From contig JANWKQ010000070.1 of assembly GCA_025451295.1 (NCBI GenBank), positions 1-46,637 on the forward strand: 46,637 nucleotides of DNA, in the 5' to 3' direction. Positions 32,434 to 41,394 of the stretch are shown here, one piece after another. Within the stretch, counting starts at the first letter, position 1; every line of letters starts with the position of its first letter. The notes under the pieces were generated by a model. It searched no databases. It was not told the DNA's origin and saw nothing but the letters and a program-made list of their open reading frames with translations. The DNA is from Flavobacteriales bacterium (lineage in GTDB: Bacteria; Bacteroidota; Bacteroidia; CAIKAF01). Position numbers and translations under genes: made by a program.

Positions 32434-32745
32434 CTATGACGATGCTGGTGGTGGGGTGATATACTGGATCTCACTCTTGATCTCTTTCAAATAGGCTTTA
32501 TCAATACTTCCTTTTGTAATAATACTTACCGGATGATTTAATTTTTTTTCCAGAAGTTCGGTAAGATCCATAATCCCGTCGCCAATGGGTTTTTTAAAGT
32601 CCACAATAATATCTATTTCATCATCATGTTCGAAATCTTCTTTTACTACATTGCCAAACAGACCAATCCTGTTAATATGATACCTTTTGGTCAATTCAGG
32701 TCTCATGCTTTCAATGATGGATTTAATGGTATTGAGGTCGGACAT
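32434..32745 (-). CDS. MNT-type nucleotidyltransferase (MntA-like), no partner seen
   Basis: 103 residues of the minimal nucleotidyltransferase fold. The motif is GLFGN...DEIDIIVDF; the usual Gly-Ser of the GSx(10)DxD signature reads Gly-Asn here, while the two acidic metal ligands are kept. In MntA/HepT toxin-antitoxin pairs such a protein AMPylates a HEPN toxin. No HEPN gene lies next to it: the neighbour upstream is a membrane protein. A TATATTTG element (32750-32757, minus) four bases before the start suggests a leaderless message. Confidence 0.8.
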   Translation of the reverse strand: MSDLNTIKSIIESMRPELTKRYHINRIGLFGNVVKEDFEHDDEIDIIVDFKKPIGDGIMDLTELLEKKLNHPVSIITKGSIDKAYLKEIKSEIQYITPPPASS

Positions 32746-32749
32746 GAAG

Positions 32750-32757
32750 CAAATATA
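32750..32757 (-). promoter_or_regulatory. -7 element of the nucleotidyltransferase gene
   Basis: TATATTTG on the minus strand, four bases before the ATG. No TTG at the usual spacing. Confidence 0.4.
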
Positions 32758-32860
32758 GGGAATTTAGTGATTTGGTGGTTCGGGAATTAAGTAATTAGTA
32801 CCCTGCAATTCAACTGTTTCGCACCTGAGCCTGTGCAGGCTGGTTGACTTTCCAGCGCTG

Positions 32861-33292
32861 TCAGATAAATTTCTTCTTCGACCAGAGATGCACCGTCTCA
32901 AAAATTGTGAGCAACATGTAACAAAAATACCAGACAAATGCTCCATACAACATTAAAATTAAACCAATGCAAAATGGAACAAGTAAGAGACAAAAACCAA
33001 CAGAGCCCAGAAAAACAAAATGGGCCAACCGGTACGGATATTTTTTAGGCGCCAGGATGAGTGATAGCAAACTAAAGCAGGGTTGCCATATTGCCATCGT
33101 AATAAAAAAAATCATGAGATTAACCTCATAAATCAAGGCGACATTCCTATAATCATTACTCAGATATCCCTCTTCTACCAGTAACTTTATACCCATCACA
33201 AACAGAAGAAGAAATGTATTAAGAATCTGTCCCCCAAGATCAATACTCTTAAGCACCCGAAAACTTTTTCGATAAACAATGGCAAAGGTCAT
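32861..33292 (-). CDS. Membrane protein, unknown
   Basis: 143 residues from the ATG at 33292 (MTFAIVYRKSFRVLK); a TTG nine codons earlier is possible, but a TACATTTA element (33297-33304) overlaps that stretch and favours the ATG. Four spans (about 25-45, 55-75, 90-110, 112-130). Basic start and end (WSKKKFI). No family recognised. Confidence 0.62.
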   Translation of the reverse strand: MTFAIVYRKSFRVLKSIDLGGQILNTFLLLFVMGIKLLVEEGYLSNDYRNVALIYEVNLMIFFITMAIWQPCFSLLSLILAPKKYPYRLAHFVFLGSVGFCLLLVPFCIGLILMLYGAFVWYFCYMLLTIFETVHLWSKKKFI

Positions 33293-33353
33293 GGAATAAA
33301 TGTAGCGTTTTTGACCCAATCAGGAAAAATACTACATAAAAGAGGTAAAAAAA

Positions 33354-34973
33354 CTAGTGATGTACGTTTTCAGTTACCTTCGGAGCAGCGGCTAGGATCT
33401 CGGCATTCGCCTTATCCGCATATTTTTTGAAATTATTAACGAACATTTCCGCCAGTTCTTTGGTCTGATGATCATAGGCATCTTTATCAGCCCAGGTATT
33501 TCTTGGGATCAGGATCTCCGCATCTACATTCGGACATGTAGTTGGCATGGCAATCCCAAATATCGGATGGGTTTCGTAATTCACATTATTCAATTCACCT
33601 TTCATGGCGGCAGTGATCATTGCTCTCGTAAATTTTAATTTGGTACGTTGGCCTACACCATAAGGTCCACCACTCCAACCGGTATTGATCAGCCATACAT
33701 TAACATCTGGATGCTGATCTAATTTGCCACCTAACAATTCTGCATACTTCGTTGGATGCAATGGCAAAAAAGCACGACCGAAACAGGCTGAAAAAGTAGC
33801 TTGTGGTTCAGTAACACCTACTTCAGTACCCGCAACTTTCGCAGTATAACCGCTGATGAAATGATACATGGCCTGACCCTTGTTTAATTTTGAAATAGGA
33901 GGGAGGATCCCGTATGCATCACAGGTAAGGAAGAAAATATTTTTTGGATTGCCACCGGTGGATGGTTCCTTTGAATTCTTAATATGATTAATAGGATAAG
34001 CAACACGTGTATTTTCTGTAATACTGCAATCTTCAAAATTTACTTTGTTCGTTCCTTCAAAACACTTAATATTTTCTACCAAAGCGCCTGGTTTAATGGC
34101 AGCATAGATTTCCGGTTCTTTCTCAGCCGTTAGGTCTATACATTTTGCATAACAACCGCCTTCGAAATTAAAAACAGAACCAATGTCCCATCCATGTTCA
34201 TCATCACCAATGAGTTTTCTGTTTGGGTCGGCGGATAAAGTTGTTTTACCTGTTCCGCTTAAACCAAAGAACAATGCGACATCACCCTCCACACCTTCGT
34301 TAGCGGAGCAATGCATGCTCAATACTTTTTTATCGTGGGGAAGAATAAAATTCAATACGCCAAAAATTCCTTTTTTCATTTCACCGGTGTAGGCTGATCC
34401 ACCAATGAGAATAATTTTTTTGGTAAAATTCACTACGGTAAAATTTTCCTGACGTGTTCCATGTTCTGCAGGATTGGCCAAAAAATTCGGAGCCTGCAAA
34501 ATGATCCAGTCAGGTTCCTGTGTTTCAATTTCTTTTTCGGCAGGACGTAAAAACAGATCGTTACAAAAAAGATTCGCCCAGGGTGTTTCGTTAACCACAC
34601 GAATGTTCAATCTATGTTTCGGATCTGCACATGCATAGGCATCCCGAACCCAGAGATCTTTTCCTTCGTAATGTTTGAGAATTCCGTTATGCAGCATGTC
34701 AAAATTCTCTGGTGAAATAGCGAGGTTAATATCGCCCCAATCAACAGTCGTTTCGGTTATACTATCTTTTACAGTAAATTTATCTTTGGGTGAACGGCCG
34801 GTAAATTTTCCGGTGCTAACAGCGAGGGCTCCCATATCTGTAATGGTTCCCTGACCCAGTTCTACAGTTTTTTTCGTTAATTCTTCGGAGGAGAGGTTCC
34901 AGTAGGCGTTTAAAGCTTTGATACCCAGGTTTTCCAACTTTGCGGATGGATTTTTCTTTCCAATATCGGCCAT
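33354..34973 (-). CDS. pckA: Phosphoenolpyruvate carboxykinase (ATP)
   Basis: Gluconeogenic enzyme, oxaloacetate + ATP to PEP. 539 residues, usual length. Motifs: GRSPKDKF near 60, IGGSAYTGEMKKGIFGVLN, the P-loop GLSGTGKTTLSADPNRKLIGDDEHGW and NTGWSGGPYGVG. The start is the ATG at 34973; an ATG-containing extension to 34997 falls inside the -7 promoter element and cannot be used. Monocistronic. Confidence 0.97.
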   Translation of the reverse strand: MADIGKKNPSAKLENLGIKALNAYWNLSSEELTKKTVELGQGTITDMGALAVSTGKFTGRSPKDKFTVKDSITETTVDWGDINLAISPENFDMLHNGILKHYEGKDLWVRDAYACADPKHRLNIRVVNETPWANLFCNDLFLRPAEKEIETQEPDWIILQAPNFLANPAEHGTRQENFTVVNFTKKIILIGGSAYTGEMKKGIFGVLNFILPHDKKVLSMHCSANEGVEGDVALFFGLSGTGKTTLSADPNRKLIGDDEHGWDIGSVFNFEGGCYAKCIDLTAEKEPEIYAAIKPGALVENIKCFEGTNKVNFEDCSITENTRVAYPINHIKNSKEPSTGGNPKNIFFLTCDAYGILPPISKLNKGQAMYHFISGYTAKVAGTEVGVTEPQATFSACFGRAFLPLHPTKYAELLGGKLDQHPDVNVWLINTGWSGGPYGVGQRTKLKFTRAMITAAMKGELNNVNYETHPIFGIAMPTTCPNVDAEILIPRNTWADKDAYDHQTKELAEMFVNNFKKYADKANAEILAAAPKVTENVHH

Positions 34974-34994
34974 AGTTTTTTCGAAATAAAGCAG

Positions 34995-35024
34995 CAAAGG
35001 TAGGGGTTTAAGCAGGATTTACAA
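34995..35024 (-). promoter_or_regulatory. Promoter of pckA
   Basis: On the minus strand TTG (35022-35024), 19 bases, TACCTTTG (34995-35002). It fixes the pckA start at 34973, 21 bases after the -7 element. Confidence 0.75.
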
Positions 35025-35165
35025 GGCTAGTGAATAATGATTCATAACTTTTGAAGCCTTAGACCAGTGCTTGTTTGCTGGATATGAACCGATTAGATTT
35101 TTGATCAAACCTGTCTTTTAAGAATTGTTGTTTTTAGGATGAACAGGGCCGCATGGTGCACAGAA

Positions 35166-35552
35166 TCAATAATTACTTCTACAGGGAACCTTTTCCTTTA
35201 TATGGACCTGTTTGTCCTTTAATAACGCTGATATTTCATCAAAAAAGGAAGTGTATACCTTTCCATCCAATTTCTGCAATTCAAAACAATAATCCACTTC
35301 ACCTTCTCTTCCCCAGGGAACGGCACTATAGGAGATCACGTATCCTTTTTGAGTGTATTTGTCAATCGTATTCACCACCACATTTTTTGCGAGCTGGTCA
35401 ATACCGGTTCCAATACTATACAAGGAAACGGTAAAATATTGATCAGCATTATTCGTATTCGCCGGTTTTGTGATTTTACAACCCGGAGTCATGATCAGCA
35501 TAGCAATCAAAAAGCTATAACGAATAGATGTCTGTATATTTTTCTTTGGCAT
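35166..35552 (-). CDS. Small lipoprotein, unknown
   Basis: 128 residues, lipobox TPGC (Cys25). Mature part: beta-alpha pattern, YFTVSLYSIGTGIDQLAKNVVVN, GYVISYSAVPWGREGEVDYCFEL. No family recognised. Its first 38 bases overlap the end of the M32 carboxypeptidase gene on the same strand, so translation may be coupled. Confidence 0.72.
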   Translation of the reverse strand: MPKKNIQTSIRYSFLIAMLIMTPGCKITKPANTNNADQYFTVSLYSIGTGIDQLAKNVVVNTIDKYTQKGYVISYSAVPWGREGEVDYCFELQKLDGKVYTSFFDEISALLKDKQVHIKEKVPCRSNY

Positions 35553-37008
35553 AATTCATAAAATGAGAAAAGTTTAACGATTCGCCCGTTACTCTTTTAC
35601 ATAATTGATCTGCTGTAAAAATCATGCCATGTTGATGAATGTTATCACGAAGCCATTCTCTTAAACCCAATAATTTACCTTCCATAATATCCTGCTTCAG
35701 ATTAGGCATATCTCTTTTCGCCGCATCAAAGAATTGTGCGGCATAAAAGCTACCCAGCGAATAGGTTGGAAAGTAACCGATACTGCCATGTGCCCAATGT
35801 ACATCCTGTAGGCAACCTTCAGAATCCGAAGGAACATCAATGCCCAAATAATTTTTATAAGACTCATTCCAGACTTTTGGAAGATCATTCACTGAAAGAG
35901 TTCCATCCATCAACCTTTTTTCAATTCCATAACGGATCATTATATGAAAATGATAGGTGATCTCATCCGCATTTGTTCTTATCAGTGAGGATTCAACCTT
36001 GTTGCAAGCCTTGTAAAAATCAAGAGGTGTAACATTGTCTAATTTTCCTGGAAAATATTTTTGAAGTACAGGCATATAGTGTTGCCAGTATTCTTTGCTT
36101 CGGCTCACATTGTTTTCCCACAACCTGCTTTGTGATTCATGGATGGCCAGAGAAACAGCACCTGCGGCGGGTAACCCTACAAACTCCATTTTCATTCCTT
36201 GTTCGTATAAAGCATGTCCACCTTCATGTGTAACACTCCATATAATTTCACTCAGGTCCTTCGTTTTATAGCGATAGGTGATCCGGGTATCCTGCGGATA
36301 AAATCCAATGCAGAAAGGATGTGGGGCCAGGTCCATTCGACCGCTTTTAAAGTCATAGCCCATTTCGGTAACCAGCTGTTTACAAAAGTCACGCTGATCT
36401 TCATGTGGAAATTCCTGGTAGAAAAAAGAATCATTGGTTTTAGGCTTGGTCAAAATCTGTTTGGTAAAATCAACCAGTTGGTTCTTTACGTCTTCAAAAA
36501 GAATATCGATCTCTGCAACCGTGGTGCCCGGTTCGTAATCATCAATCAATGCATCATAGGGATGGTCCTTATAACCTACAATATCCGCTTCTTCTTTTTT
36601 TATGGCAACCAGTTTTTCCAGATGAGGTGCGAAAATTTCAAATTTGTTTTCTGCTTTGGCCTGGTGCCAAGCAGCAAAACTTTCTGAGATCACTTTTGAT
36701 AAATTTTCGACGAACTCCTTGCTGAATTTTCTTCCCCGGTCAATACTTCTCCATGTTTCTCTTACATTGCATTTTTCAACCTCATTCAGGGTTTTATCTT
36801 CCAAAAGCGATTGAATAAGATCTACATATTTCTGATCGGTTCTTAGTTCATGCGCAATGCCCGATAAGATGGACAATTGATCTGACCTGAGCGATGCGCC
36901 GTTGGCAGGCATGTTCACTTCCTGGTCCCAACCCAACACACCGGTGGCGGAATAAATGGTGGAGATTTTTTTTGCCTGAGCTGCAAAGTCCTCGTATTTC
37001 TGATTCAT
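35515..37008 (-). CDS. Metallocarboxypeptidase, M32 family (Taq type)
   Basis: Zinc carboxypeptidase with broad specificity, 497 residues from the ATG at 37008. Zinc motif HEGGHALYEQG (HExxH) plus the third ligand in AIHESQSRLWEN. Family phrases: GVLGWDQEVNMPANGA near the start, YFPTYSLGSFYAAQ near 420 and LREWLRDNIHQHG. The ATG overlaps the DUF423 stop by one base (TGATG), so the two are coupled. No signal peptide: cytoplasmic. Confidence 0.95.
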   Translation of the reverse strand: MNQKYEDFAAQAKKISTIYSATGVLGWDQEVNMPANGASLRSDQLSILSGIAHELRTDQKYVDLIQSLLEDKTLNEVEKCNVRETWRSIDRGRKFSKEFVENLSKVISESFAAWHQAKAENKFEIFAPHLEKLVAIKKEEADIVGYKDHPYDALIDDYEPGTTVAEIDILFEDVKNQLVDFTKQILTKPKTNDSFFYQEFPHEDQRDFCKQLVTEMGYDFKSGRMDLAPHPFCIGFYPQDTRITYRYKTKDLSEIIWSVTHEGGHALYEQGMKMEFVGLPAAGAVSLAIHESQSRLWENNVSRSKEYWQHYMPVLQKYFPGKLDNVTPLDFYKACNKVESSLIRTNADEITYHFHIMIRYGIEKRLMDGTLSVNDLPKVWNESYKNYLGIDVPSDSEGCLQDVHWAHGSIGYFPTYSLGSFYAAQFFDAAKRDMPNLKQDIMEGKLLGLREWLRDNIHQHGMIFTADQLCKRVTGESLNFSHFMNYAKEKYTDIYSL

Positions 37009-37394
37009 CAGGATTTTTTTAGGAATTGAATAAAGGTAAGTATCCATCCGGCAATAAAAAATAATCCTCCGATGGGAGTAACTGGCCCAAAGGGTTTAGC
37101 ATTGATGCCGGATAATGAAGCCGTTGACAAAGCATAAATGCTACCTGAAAAAAACAGGATCCCTATTGTAAATAACAGTGCGGCATATTTTAAACCCGGC
37201 TTTTTAAAAACTTCCATCAAAATGGCAATGATGATAAGGGCAAAAGAATGATAGAACTGATAGGTAACCCCTGTTTTAAAACTATCGAGGCTATCTGCCG
37301 GAATTTTTGCTTTCAGACTATGAGCACCCATGGCTCCCAACACCACAGCTATTACTAAAAAGAAGGTGGCTAAGAGTATGATCTTTTTGGCCAT
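37008..37394 (-). CDS. DUF423 membrane protein
   Basis: 128 residues with four spans. DUF423 signature: LGAMGAHSLKAKI, YQFYHSFALIIIAIL, then SGSIYALS and PFGPVTPIGGLFFIAGW. Function unknown; widely conserved. It heads a two- or three-gene unit with the M32 peptidase. Confidence 0.92.
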   Translation of the reverse strand: MAKKIILLATFFLVIAVVLGAMGAHSLKAKIPADSLDSFKTGVTYQFYHSFALIIIAILMEVFKKPGLKYAALLFTIGILFFSGSIYALSTASLSGINAKPFGPVTPIGGLFFIAGWILTFIQFLKKS

Positions 37395-37472
37395 AAATCA
37401 ATGAATTAAAGAACAATATTACAATTAAAAATTCCTTTACCGTTAAAACCTAAATGATTTTTGTGCCTGTTA

Positions 37473-37500
37473 GTAACGACGGGCAATTGCACGTCGCTAC
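37473..37500. repeat. 28-base near-perfect palindrome (REP-like)
   Basis: GTAACGACGGGCAATTGCACGTCGCTAC pattern: arms GTAxCGACG and CGTCGxTAC around a GCAATTGC core, two mismatched pairs. Given in parts: 37473-37481, core 37483-37490, 37492-37500. Similar G/C-rich palindromes occur repeatedly between genes in bacterial genomes. Located 16 bases before the -7 element of the next gene. Confidence 0.7.
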
Positions 37501-37515
37501 ATTGGGCAAAAAATA

Positions 37516-37523
37516 TACATTTG
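37516..37523 (+). promoter_or_regulatory. -7 element of the saccharopine-dehydrogenase-family gene
   Basis: TACATTTG, 16 bases before the start codon at 37540. No TTG at normal spacing; the palindrome occupies the upstream region. Confidence 0.5.
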
Positions 37524-37539
37524 TAGTTAAATCTTTCTT

Positions 37540-38877
37540 ATGTCTAACATCCTTCTCATCGGCGCTGGTAAATCGGCCACAACCCTCATCGATTATTTAC
37601 TGAACAATGCAGTCACCGAAAAATGGGAAGTCACCATTGCGGATATGGATGTAAAAACGGTGGAGGAAAAGATTGATGGCCGTCCTCACGGTAAAGCCAT
37701 TCTTCTGGATGTGTCAAATCTCGATCAACTGGAACAACTCATCAAAAAAAATGATATGGTGATCTCTATGCTACCTGCTTTTATGCATATGGATGTAGCC
37801 AGATTCTGTGTGAAGCATAAGAAAAACATGGCTACAGCTTCCTATGTTTCCGATGAGATGCAGGAACTTCATGAGGAAGCAAAAAAAGCCGGGATCATTA
37901 TGCTGAATGAGATCGGTCTTGATCCGGGTGTGGATCACATGACCGCCATGGAAGTCCTGGATAAATTGCGTTACCGAGGTTGTGTGATCACCGGTTTTGA
38001 GTCTTTTACAGGAGGACTCATGGCACCCGAAAGTGAGAATAATCCATGGAAATATAAATTTACCTGGAATCCCAGAAATGTGGTGATGGCAGCCAGCGGC
38101 GGAGCGGTAAAATTTCTACAGGGCGGAAAATTCAAATATATCCCTTATCATAAAGTATTTCGCCGTACCGAGGTGATCGACATTGAAGGGTATGGTGAAT
38201 ATGAAGGTTATGCCAACCGTGATTCTTTAAAATATATTGATCTCTATAACCTGGAAGGTGTAAAGACTATTTATCGGGGAACCCTCCGTAGGGTCGGGTT
38301 TAGCAAAGCCTGGGATGTATTTGTACAACTTGGTGCGACTGATGATACCTACGAAATGGAGAATACAGCGCAGCTTACACACCGGGAATTTATCAATTCG
38401 TTTTTGTTCTATCATCCAACTGATTCGGTGGAAACAAAATTGGCCATGCTGCTGAAACTCGATCATGATTCCGACGAACTAAGAAAGGTTACCTGGATGG
38501 GTTGTTTTAAGGATGAAAAAGTAGGTCTCACAAAACCATCCACACCTGCACAGATCCTTCAACATATCCTTGAAAAAAAATGGACACTTGAATCCGGTGA
38601 AAAAGATATGATCGTGATGTGGCATAAGTTTAACTATGTGGAAAATGGTATTCCACATGAAATTCATGCAACACTTGCCGTTAAAGGCGATGACGACACG
38701 CATACAGCCATGGCAAAAACGGTAGGGATCCCATTGGCAATTGCGGTAAAGAATATTATGCGTGGAAAAATTATTACACCGGGTGTGCATATACCAAACA
38801 CGAAAGAAATTTATCAACCGGTGTTGAAAGAATTACAGGAATATGGCATTAAGTGTTCCGAAAAAATGATCTACTAG
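37540..38877 (+). CDS. Saccharopine dehydrogenase family protein
   Basis: 445 residues. N-terminal Rossmann motif ILLIGAGKSATTLIDYLL; conserved DVSN, VISMLPAFMHMDVARFC and EIGLDPGVDHMTAM, which match the glutamate-forming saccharopine reductase/dehydrogenase (Lys9-like) group. The C-terminal domain FESFTGGLMAPESENNPWKYKFTWNPRNV is the typical saccharopine-binding region. In Bacteroidota this enzyme could act in lysine breakdown through saccharopine; no lysine-ketoglutarate reductase partner lies in the window. Confidence 0.88.
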   Translation: MSNILLIGAGKSATTLIDYLLNNAVTEKWEVTIADMDVKTVEEKIDGRPHGKAILLDVSNLDQLEQLIKKNDMVISMLPAFMHMDVARFCVKHKKNMATASYVSDEMQELHEEAKKAGIIMLNEIGLDPGVDHMTAMEVLDKLRYRGCVITGFESFTGGLMAPESENNPWKYKFTWNPRNVVMAASGGAVKFLQGGKFKYIPYHKVFRRTEVIDIEGYGEYEGYANRDSLKYIDLYNLEGVKTIYRGTLRRVGFSKAWDVFVQLGATDDTYEMENTAQLTHREFINSFLFYHPTDSVETKLAMLLKLDHDSDELRKVTWMGCFKDEKVGLTKPSTPAQILQHILEKKWTLESGEKDMIVMWHKFNYVENGIPHEIHATLAVKGDDDTHTAMAKTVGIPLAIAVKNIMRGKIITPGVHIPNTKEIYQPVLKELQEYGIKCSEKMIY

Positions 38878-38897
38878 TTGACAGTTTAAAGACCTGA

Positions 38898-39842
38898 TTA
38901 GTCATCGTCTTTTTTTTCGTCATCCTCTTTTTTCTGATCGTCATTTCCCGACATTTTGTTTTCCAGGGTTTGCTGATCATTCACACCATCGATGACGAGT
39001 CGTGTTCCCAGGTTCCCAGGATTTTCTGTAGCATTTCTGGCGTCAACATCAGGCTTATACACCCACGATTCTTTTTCCAGTTCAAACGCATCATAGCTCA
39101 GATCCGGCACATAGAAAGGATATTGATCCGTTAACTCCGGGCGCAAAGGCACCAGATGGTCAAAAACAATGAGCTTGGTTTCTTCATTATAACGTAAGCT
39201 CACTTTAGCCCTTGCATCATATTCAAGAATAATACGGCTGGCCATTTTTCTATCCTTCTCAAAAACCGGTGCACCAAATTTGGGCTGACCATTTGCCATT
39301 ACCTGTACAATATCGACCACTTTTTTATGGGAGAGTCCATCGCCCGGATTAAAACCAAGCAGGAGACAGTATTTTTTTCCTTTGATCTTAAAAGGGATCA
39401 TGTCATAGTATAAAGCACCAAACCAATTTTTCGCATAGAGTGTTTTATACTGCGCAGATCTCAGGTCTTCTCCCTGATCGTTTAATTTTGTGACCACCGG
39501 CGGTTTTGATTTTTTAATAGTCGATTGCACCAGACCATGACATTGATATCCGTTCTTATGAACGGTAAACCAGGTAAAGATCCTATATGTTTTATCCGGG
39601 GAAGTTTGGATCGAAACGGATTTTAATTCAGCATAAGAATTTTCAAGAGAAGATTTATCGCCTAACTCTTCGCTTAAAGTTTCAATGAATTTTTGATTGT
39701 CATTTGTTTTTAATTCATCGGGTAACTTGGTATCCAGAAAATGTGAGGACCAAAACACCAATGAATCAAGATTGGGAGATTGTCCCCATCCGATGGTGGT
39801 GAAAAAGATAAAACCTAGCATGCTGAGGGTGACCTTTCGCAT
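38898..39842 (-). CDS. Secreted protein with acidic tail, unknown
   Basis: 314 residues from the ATG at 39842 (MRKVTLSMLGFIFFTTIGWG); an earlier ATG adds nine residues. Signal peptide clear. The mature protein is beta-rich with YDMIPFKIKGKKYCLLLGFNPGDGLSHKKVVD and ends in a highly acidic, Lys-containing tail (DDQKKEDDEKKDDD). Similar proteins are conserved in Bacteroidota without known function. Confidence 0.75.
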   Translation of the reverse strand: MRKVTLSMLGFIFFTTIGWGQSPNLDSLVFWSSHFLDTKLPDELKTNDNQKFIETLSEELGDKSSLENSYAELKSVSIQTSPDKTYRIFTWFTVHKNGYQCHGLVQSTIKKSKPPVVTKLNDQGEDLRSAQYKTLYAKNWFGALYYDMIPFKIKGKKYCLLLGFNPGDGLSHKKVVDIVQVMANGQPKFGAPVFEKDRKMASRIILEYDARAKVSLRYNEETKLIVFDHLVPLRPELTDQYPFYVPDLSYDAFELEKESWVYKPDVDARNATENPGNLGTRLVIDGVNDQQTLENKMSGNDDQKKEDDEKKDDD

Positions 39843-39895
39843 AGTGATGTGGTAATCGTTACCTAACAAACGGGATAAGCCCGGTTTTGTTTTAT

Positions 39896-40243
39896 TTATA
39901 AATGAAGTTTTTCTTTTTTTGACAAAAGGGATTCTTTCGACTCGCGGTGATTTTCATCGTCAATGCAACAGTCAACCGGACAGACGGCAGCACATTGTGG
40001 CTCATCATGAAAGCCAACACAGTCCGTGCATTTATCACTCACAATATAATATAGATCATTGGAAACAGGCAGTTGATTCTCCTCCGTGCCAATTGTACTT
40101 CCATCCATCAGTTGATAGCTTCCGGAAAGGGAGGTCCCATCAGAAAGTTTCCATTCAATCCCACCCTCGTAGATTGCATTATTAGGGCATTCTGGCTCGC
40201 AGGCCCCACAATTAATGCATTCTTCTGTAATCTTAATCGCCAT
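39896..40243 (-). CDS. 2x[4Fe-4S] ferredoxin
   Basis: 115 residues from the ATG at 40243 (MAIKITEECINCG). Cluster 1 is CINCGACEPEC with its fourth Cys in the C-x2-C-x2-C-x3-C series; cluster 2 is CTDC...CAAVC (C-x2-C-x8-C-x3-C), the Allochromatium-type long spacing. About 35 residues are inserted between the clusters. It is divergent from the acyl-CoA reductase gene with 49 bases between start codons, so the two may be co-regulated. Confidence 0.92.
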   Translation of the reverse strand: MAIKITEECINCGACEPECPNNAIYEGGIEWKLSDGTSLSGSYQLMDGSTIGTEENQLPVSNDLYYIVSDKCTDCVGFHDEPQCAAVCPVDCCIDDENHRESKESLLSKKEKLHL

Positions 40244-40259
40244 TTTATCAGCTAATAAA

Positions 40260-40275
40260 TATTTTTGCAAAATTA
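40260..40275. promoter_or_regulatory. Adjacent divergent -7 elements (acyl-CoA reductase / ferredoxin)
   Basis: Plus strand TATTTTTG (40260-40267) for the reductase; minus strand TAATTTTG (40268-40275) for the ferredoxin. They abut with no gap. No TTG at the standard spacing on either side. Confidence 0.45.
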
Positions 40276-40292
40276 ATCAAAAAACAGCTACC

Positions 40293-41333
40293 ATGCTTAT
40301 TGCTGAGAGAATAGATAGTTTTGAACGATTGGGAGATTGGCTGGGATCAGCGCTCAGCACTGTGAAAACGGATGAGGAAGGGGTACTGGGAACAGCTCTG
40401 GTTCAGGCAGAAAGAGAGAATCCCTGGTTCACCCAAGAATCTCAAATGCAAAGTCTCGTAGCCATCCAGAGCTGGCTTAAAAAAGATGTTTTGAACAAAT
40501 GGTCCCAACATTATCACCTGTCTGAACCCGCCCTTAAAAAAAAGATTGCTGTTATCATGGCCGGAAATATACCGATGGTTAATTTTCATGATTTTCTGTC
40601 CGTGTTGATGACGGGTCATCAGTTCTATGGAAAATTGTCTGCTCAGGATAGGGTCCTGCTACCCGTCTTCGCCGGTATCCTTGTCAAAATCGATTACCGT
40701 TGGTCCGAAATGATCAGTTTTACGGAGGGTCGGATGGAAGCATTTGATGCGGTTATCGCAACTGGCAGTAACAATACTGCCAGGTATTTCCAATATTATT
40801 TCAGCAAGTATCCTCATATTATTCGCAAGAACCGGAATTCACTGGCGGTGATAACCGGGGAAGAATCGGATCAGGAACTGCAAGCCCTTTATCAGGATAT
40901 TTTCCAATACTATGGGATGGGATGCCGGAATGTATCCATGGTCATGATACCCCAGGGATATAACCTTCCCGGGCTTTTTGATAAATGGGAAAACATGCCT
41001 TTACCCACAGACCATTATAAATACAAAAATAACTATGACTATTACAGGTCGATCTATCTGGTGAACTCGCAACCTTTTTTGGATACCGGCTACGTTTCAG
41101 TGTTGAGATCTGATAGCCTGGCCAGTCCCTTATCGGTGGTACACTATCAGGAGTATAGCAACTTTAGCGAGGTGGAGGCCTTTGCGGAAAAGAATCAGTC
41201 TGAGATACAGTGCATTGTATCCAAAGCACCCATCAAAGGTTTTTTAGTTTTACCACCTGGGGATGCTCAACAGCCCGGTATCAGGGACTATCCGGACGGT
41301 GTTGATATTGTTGAATTTCTGTTGGCACTATAA
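40293..41333 (+). CDS. LuxC-type acyl-CoA reductase
   Basis: 346 residues from the ATG at 40293; an in-frame ATG at 40215 lies upstream of the -7 element and is not used. NAD(P)H-dependent reduction of acyl-CoA to aldehyde. Family phrases: IMAGNIPMVNFHDFLSVLM, IATGSNNTARYFQYYF, and the active Cys in GMGCRNVSM. Close relatives sit next to a ferredoxin and often serC in Bacteroidota; serC is not here. Native substrate unknown. Confidence 0.85.
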   Translation: MLIAERIDSFERLGDWLGSALSTVKTDEEGVLGTALVQAERENPWFTQESQMQSLVAIQSWLKKDVLNKWSQHYHLSEPALKKKIAVIMAGNIPMVNFHDFLSVLMTGHQFYGKLSAQDRVLLPVFAGILVKIDYRWSEMISFTEGRMEAFDAVIATGSNNTARYFQYYFSKYPHIIRKNRNSLAVITGEESDQELQALYQDIFQYYGMGCRNVSMVMIPQGYNLPGLFDKWENMPLPTDHYKYKNNYDYYRSIYLVNSQPFLDTGYVSVLRSDSLASPLSVVHYQEYSNFSEVEAFAEKNQSEIQCIVSKAPIKGFLVLPPGDAQQPGIRDYPDGVDIVEFLLAL

Positions 41334-41394
41334 TTGCAACCTTTTTTGTACTTTCATAATCTAATACTTAACTTTACCATAAATTCTTTACAAT

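Noticed and set aside
32434-33292. MntA/HepT toxin-antitoxin pair
   Set aside because: The gene next to the nucleotidyltransferase encodes a four-span membrane protein, not a HEPN toxin.
36214-36687. 157-codon frame on the plus strand
   Set aside because: Antisense to the M32 carboxypeptidase gene, including its zinc-site region; no family pattern.
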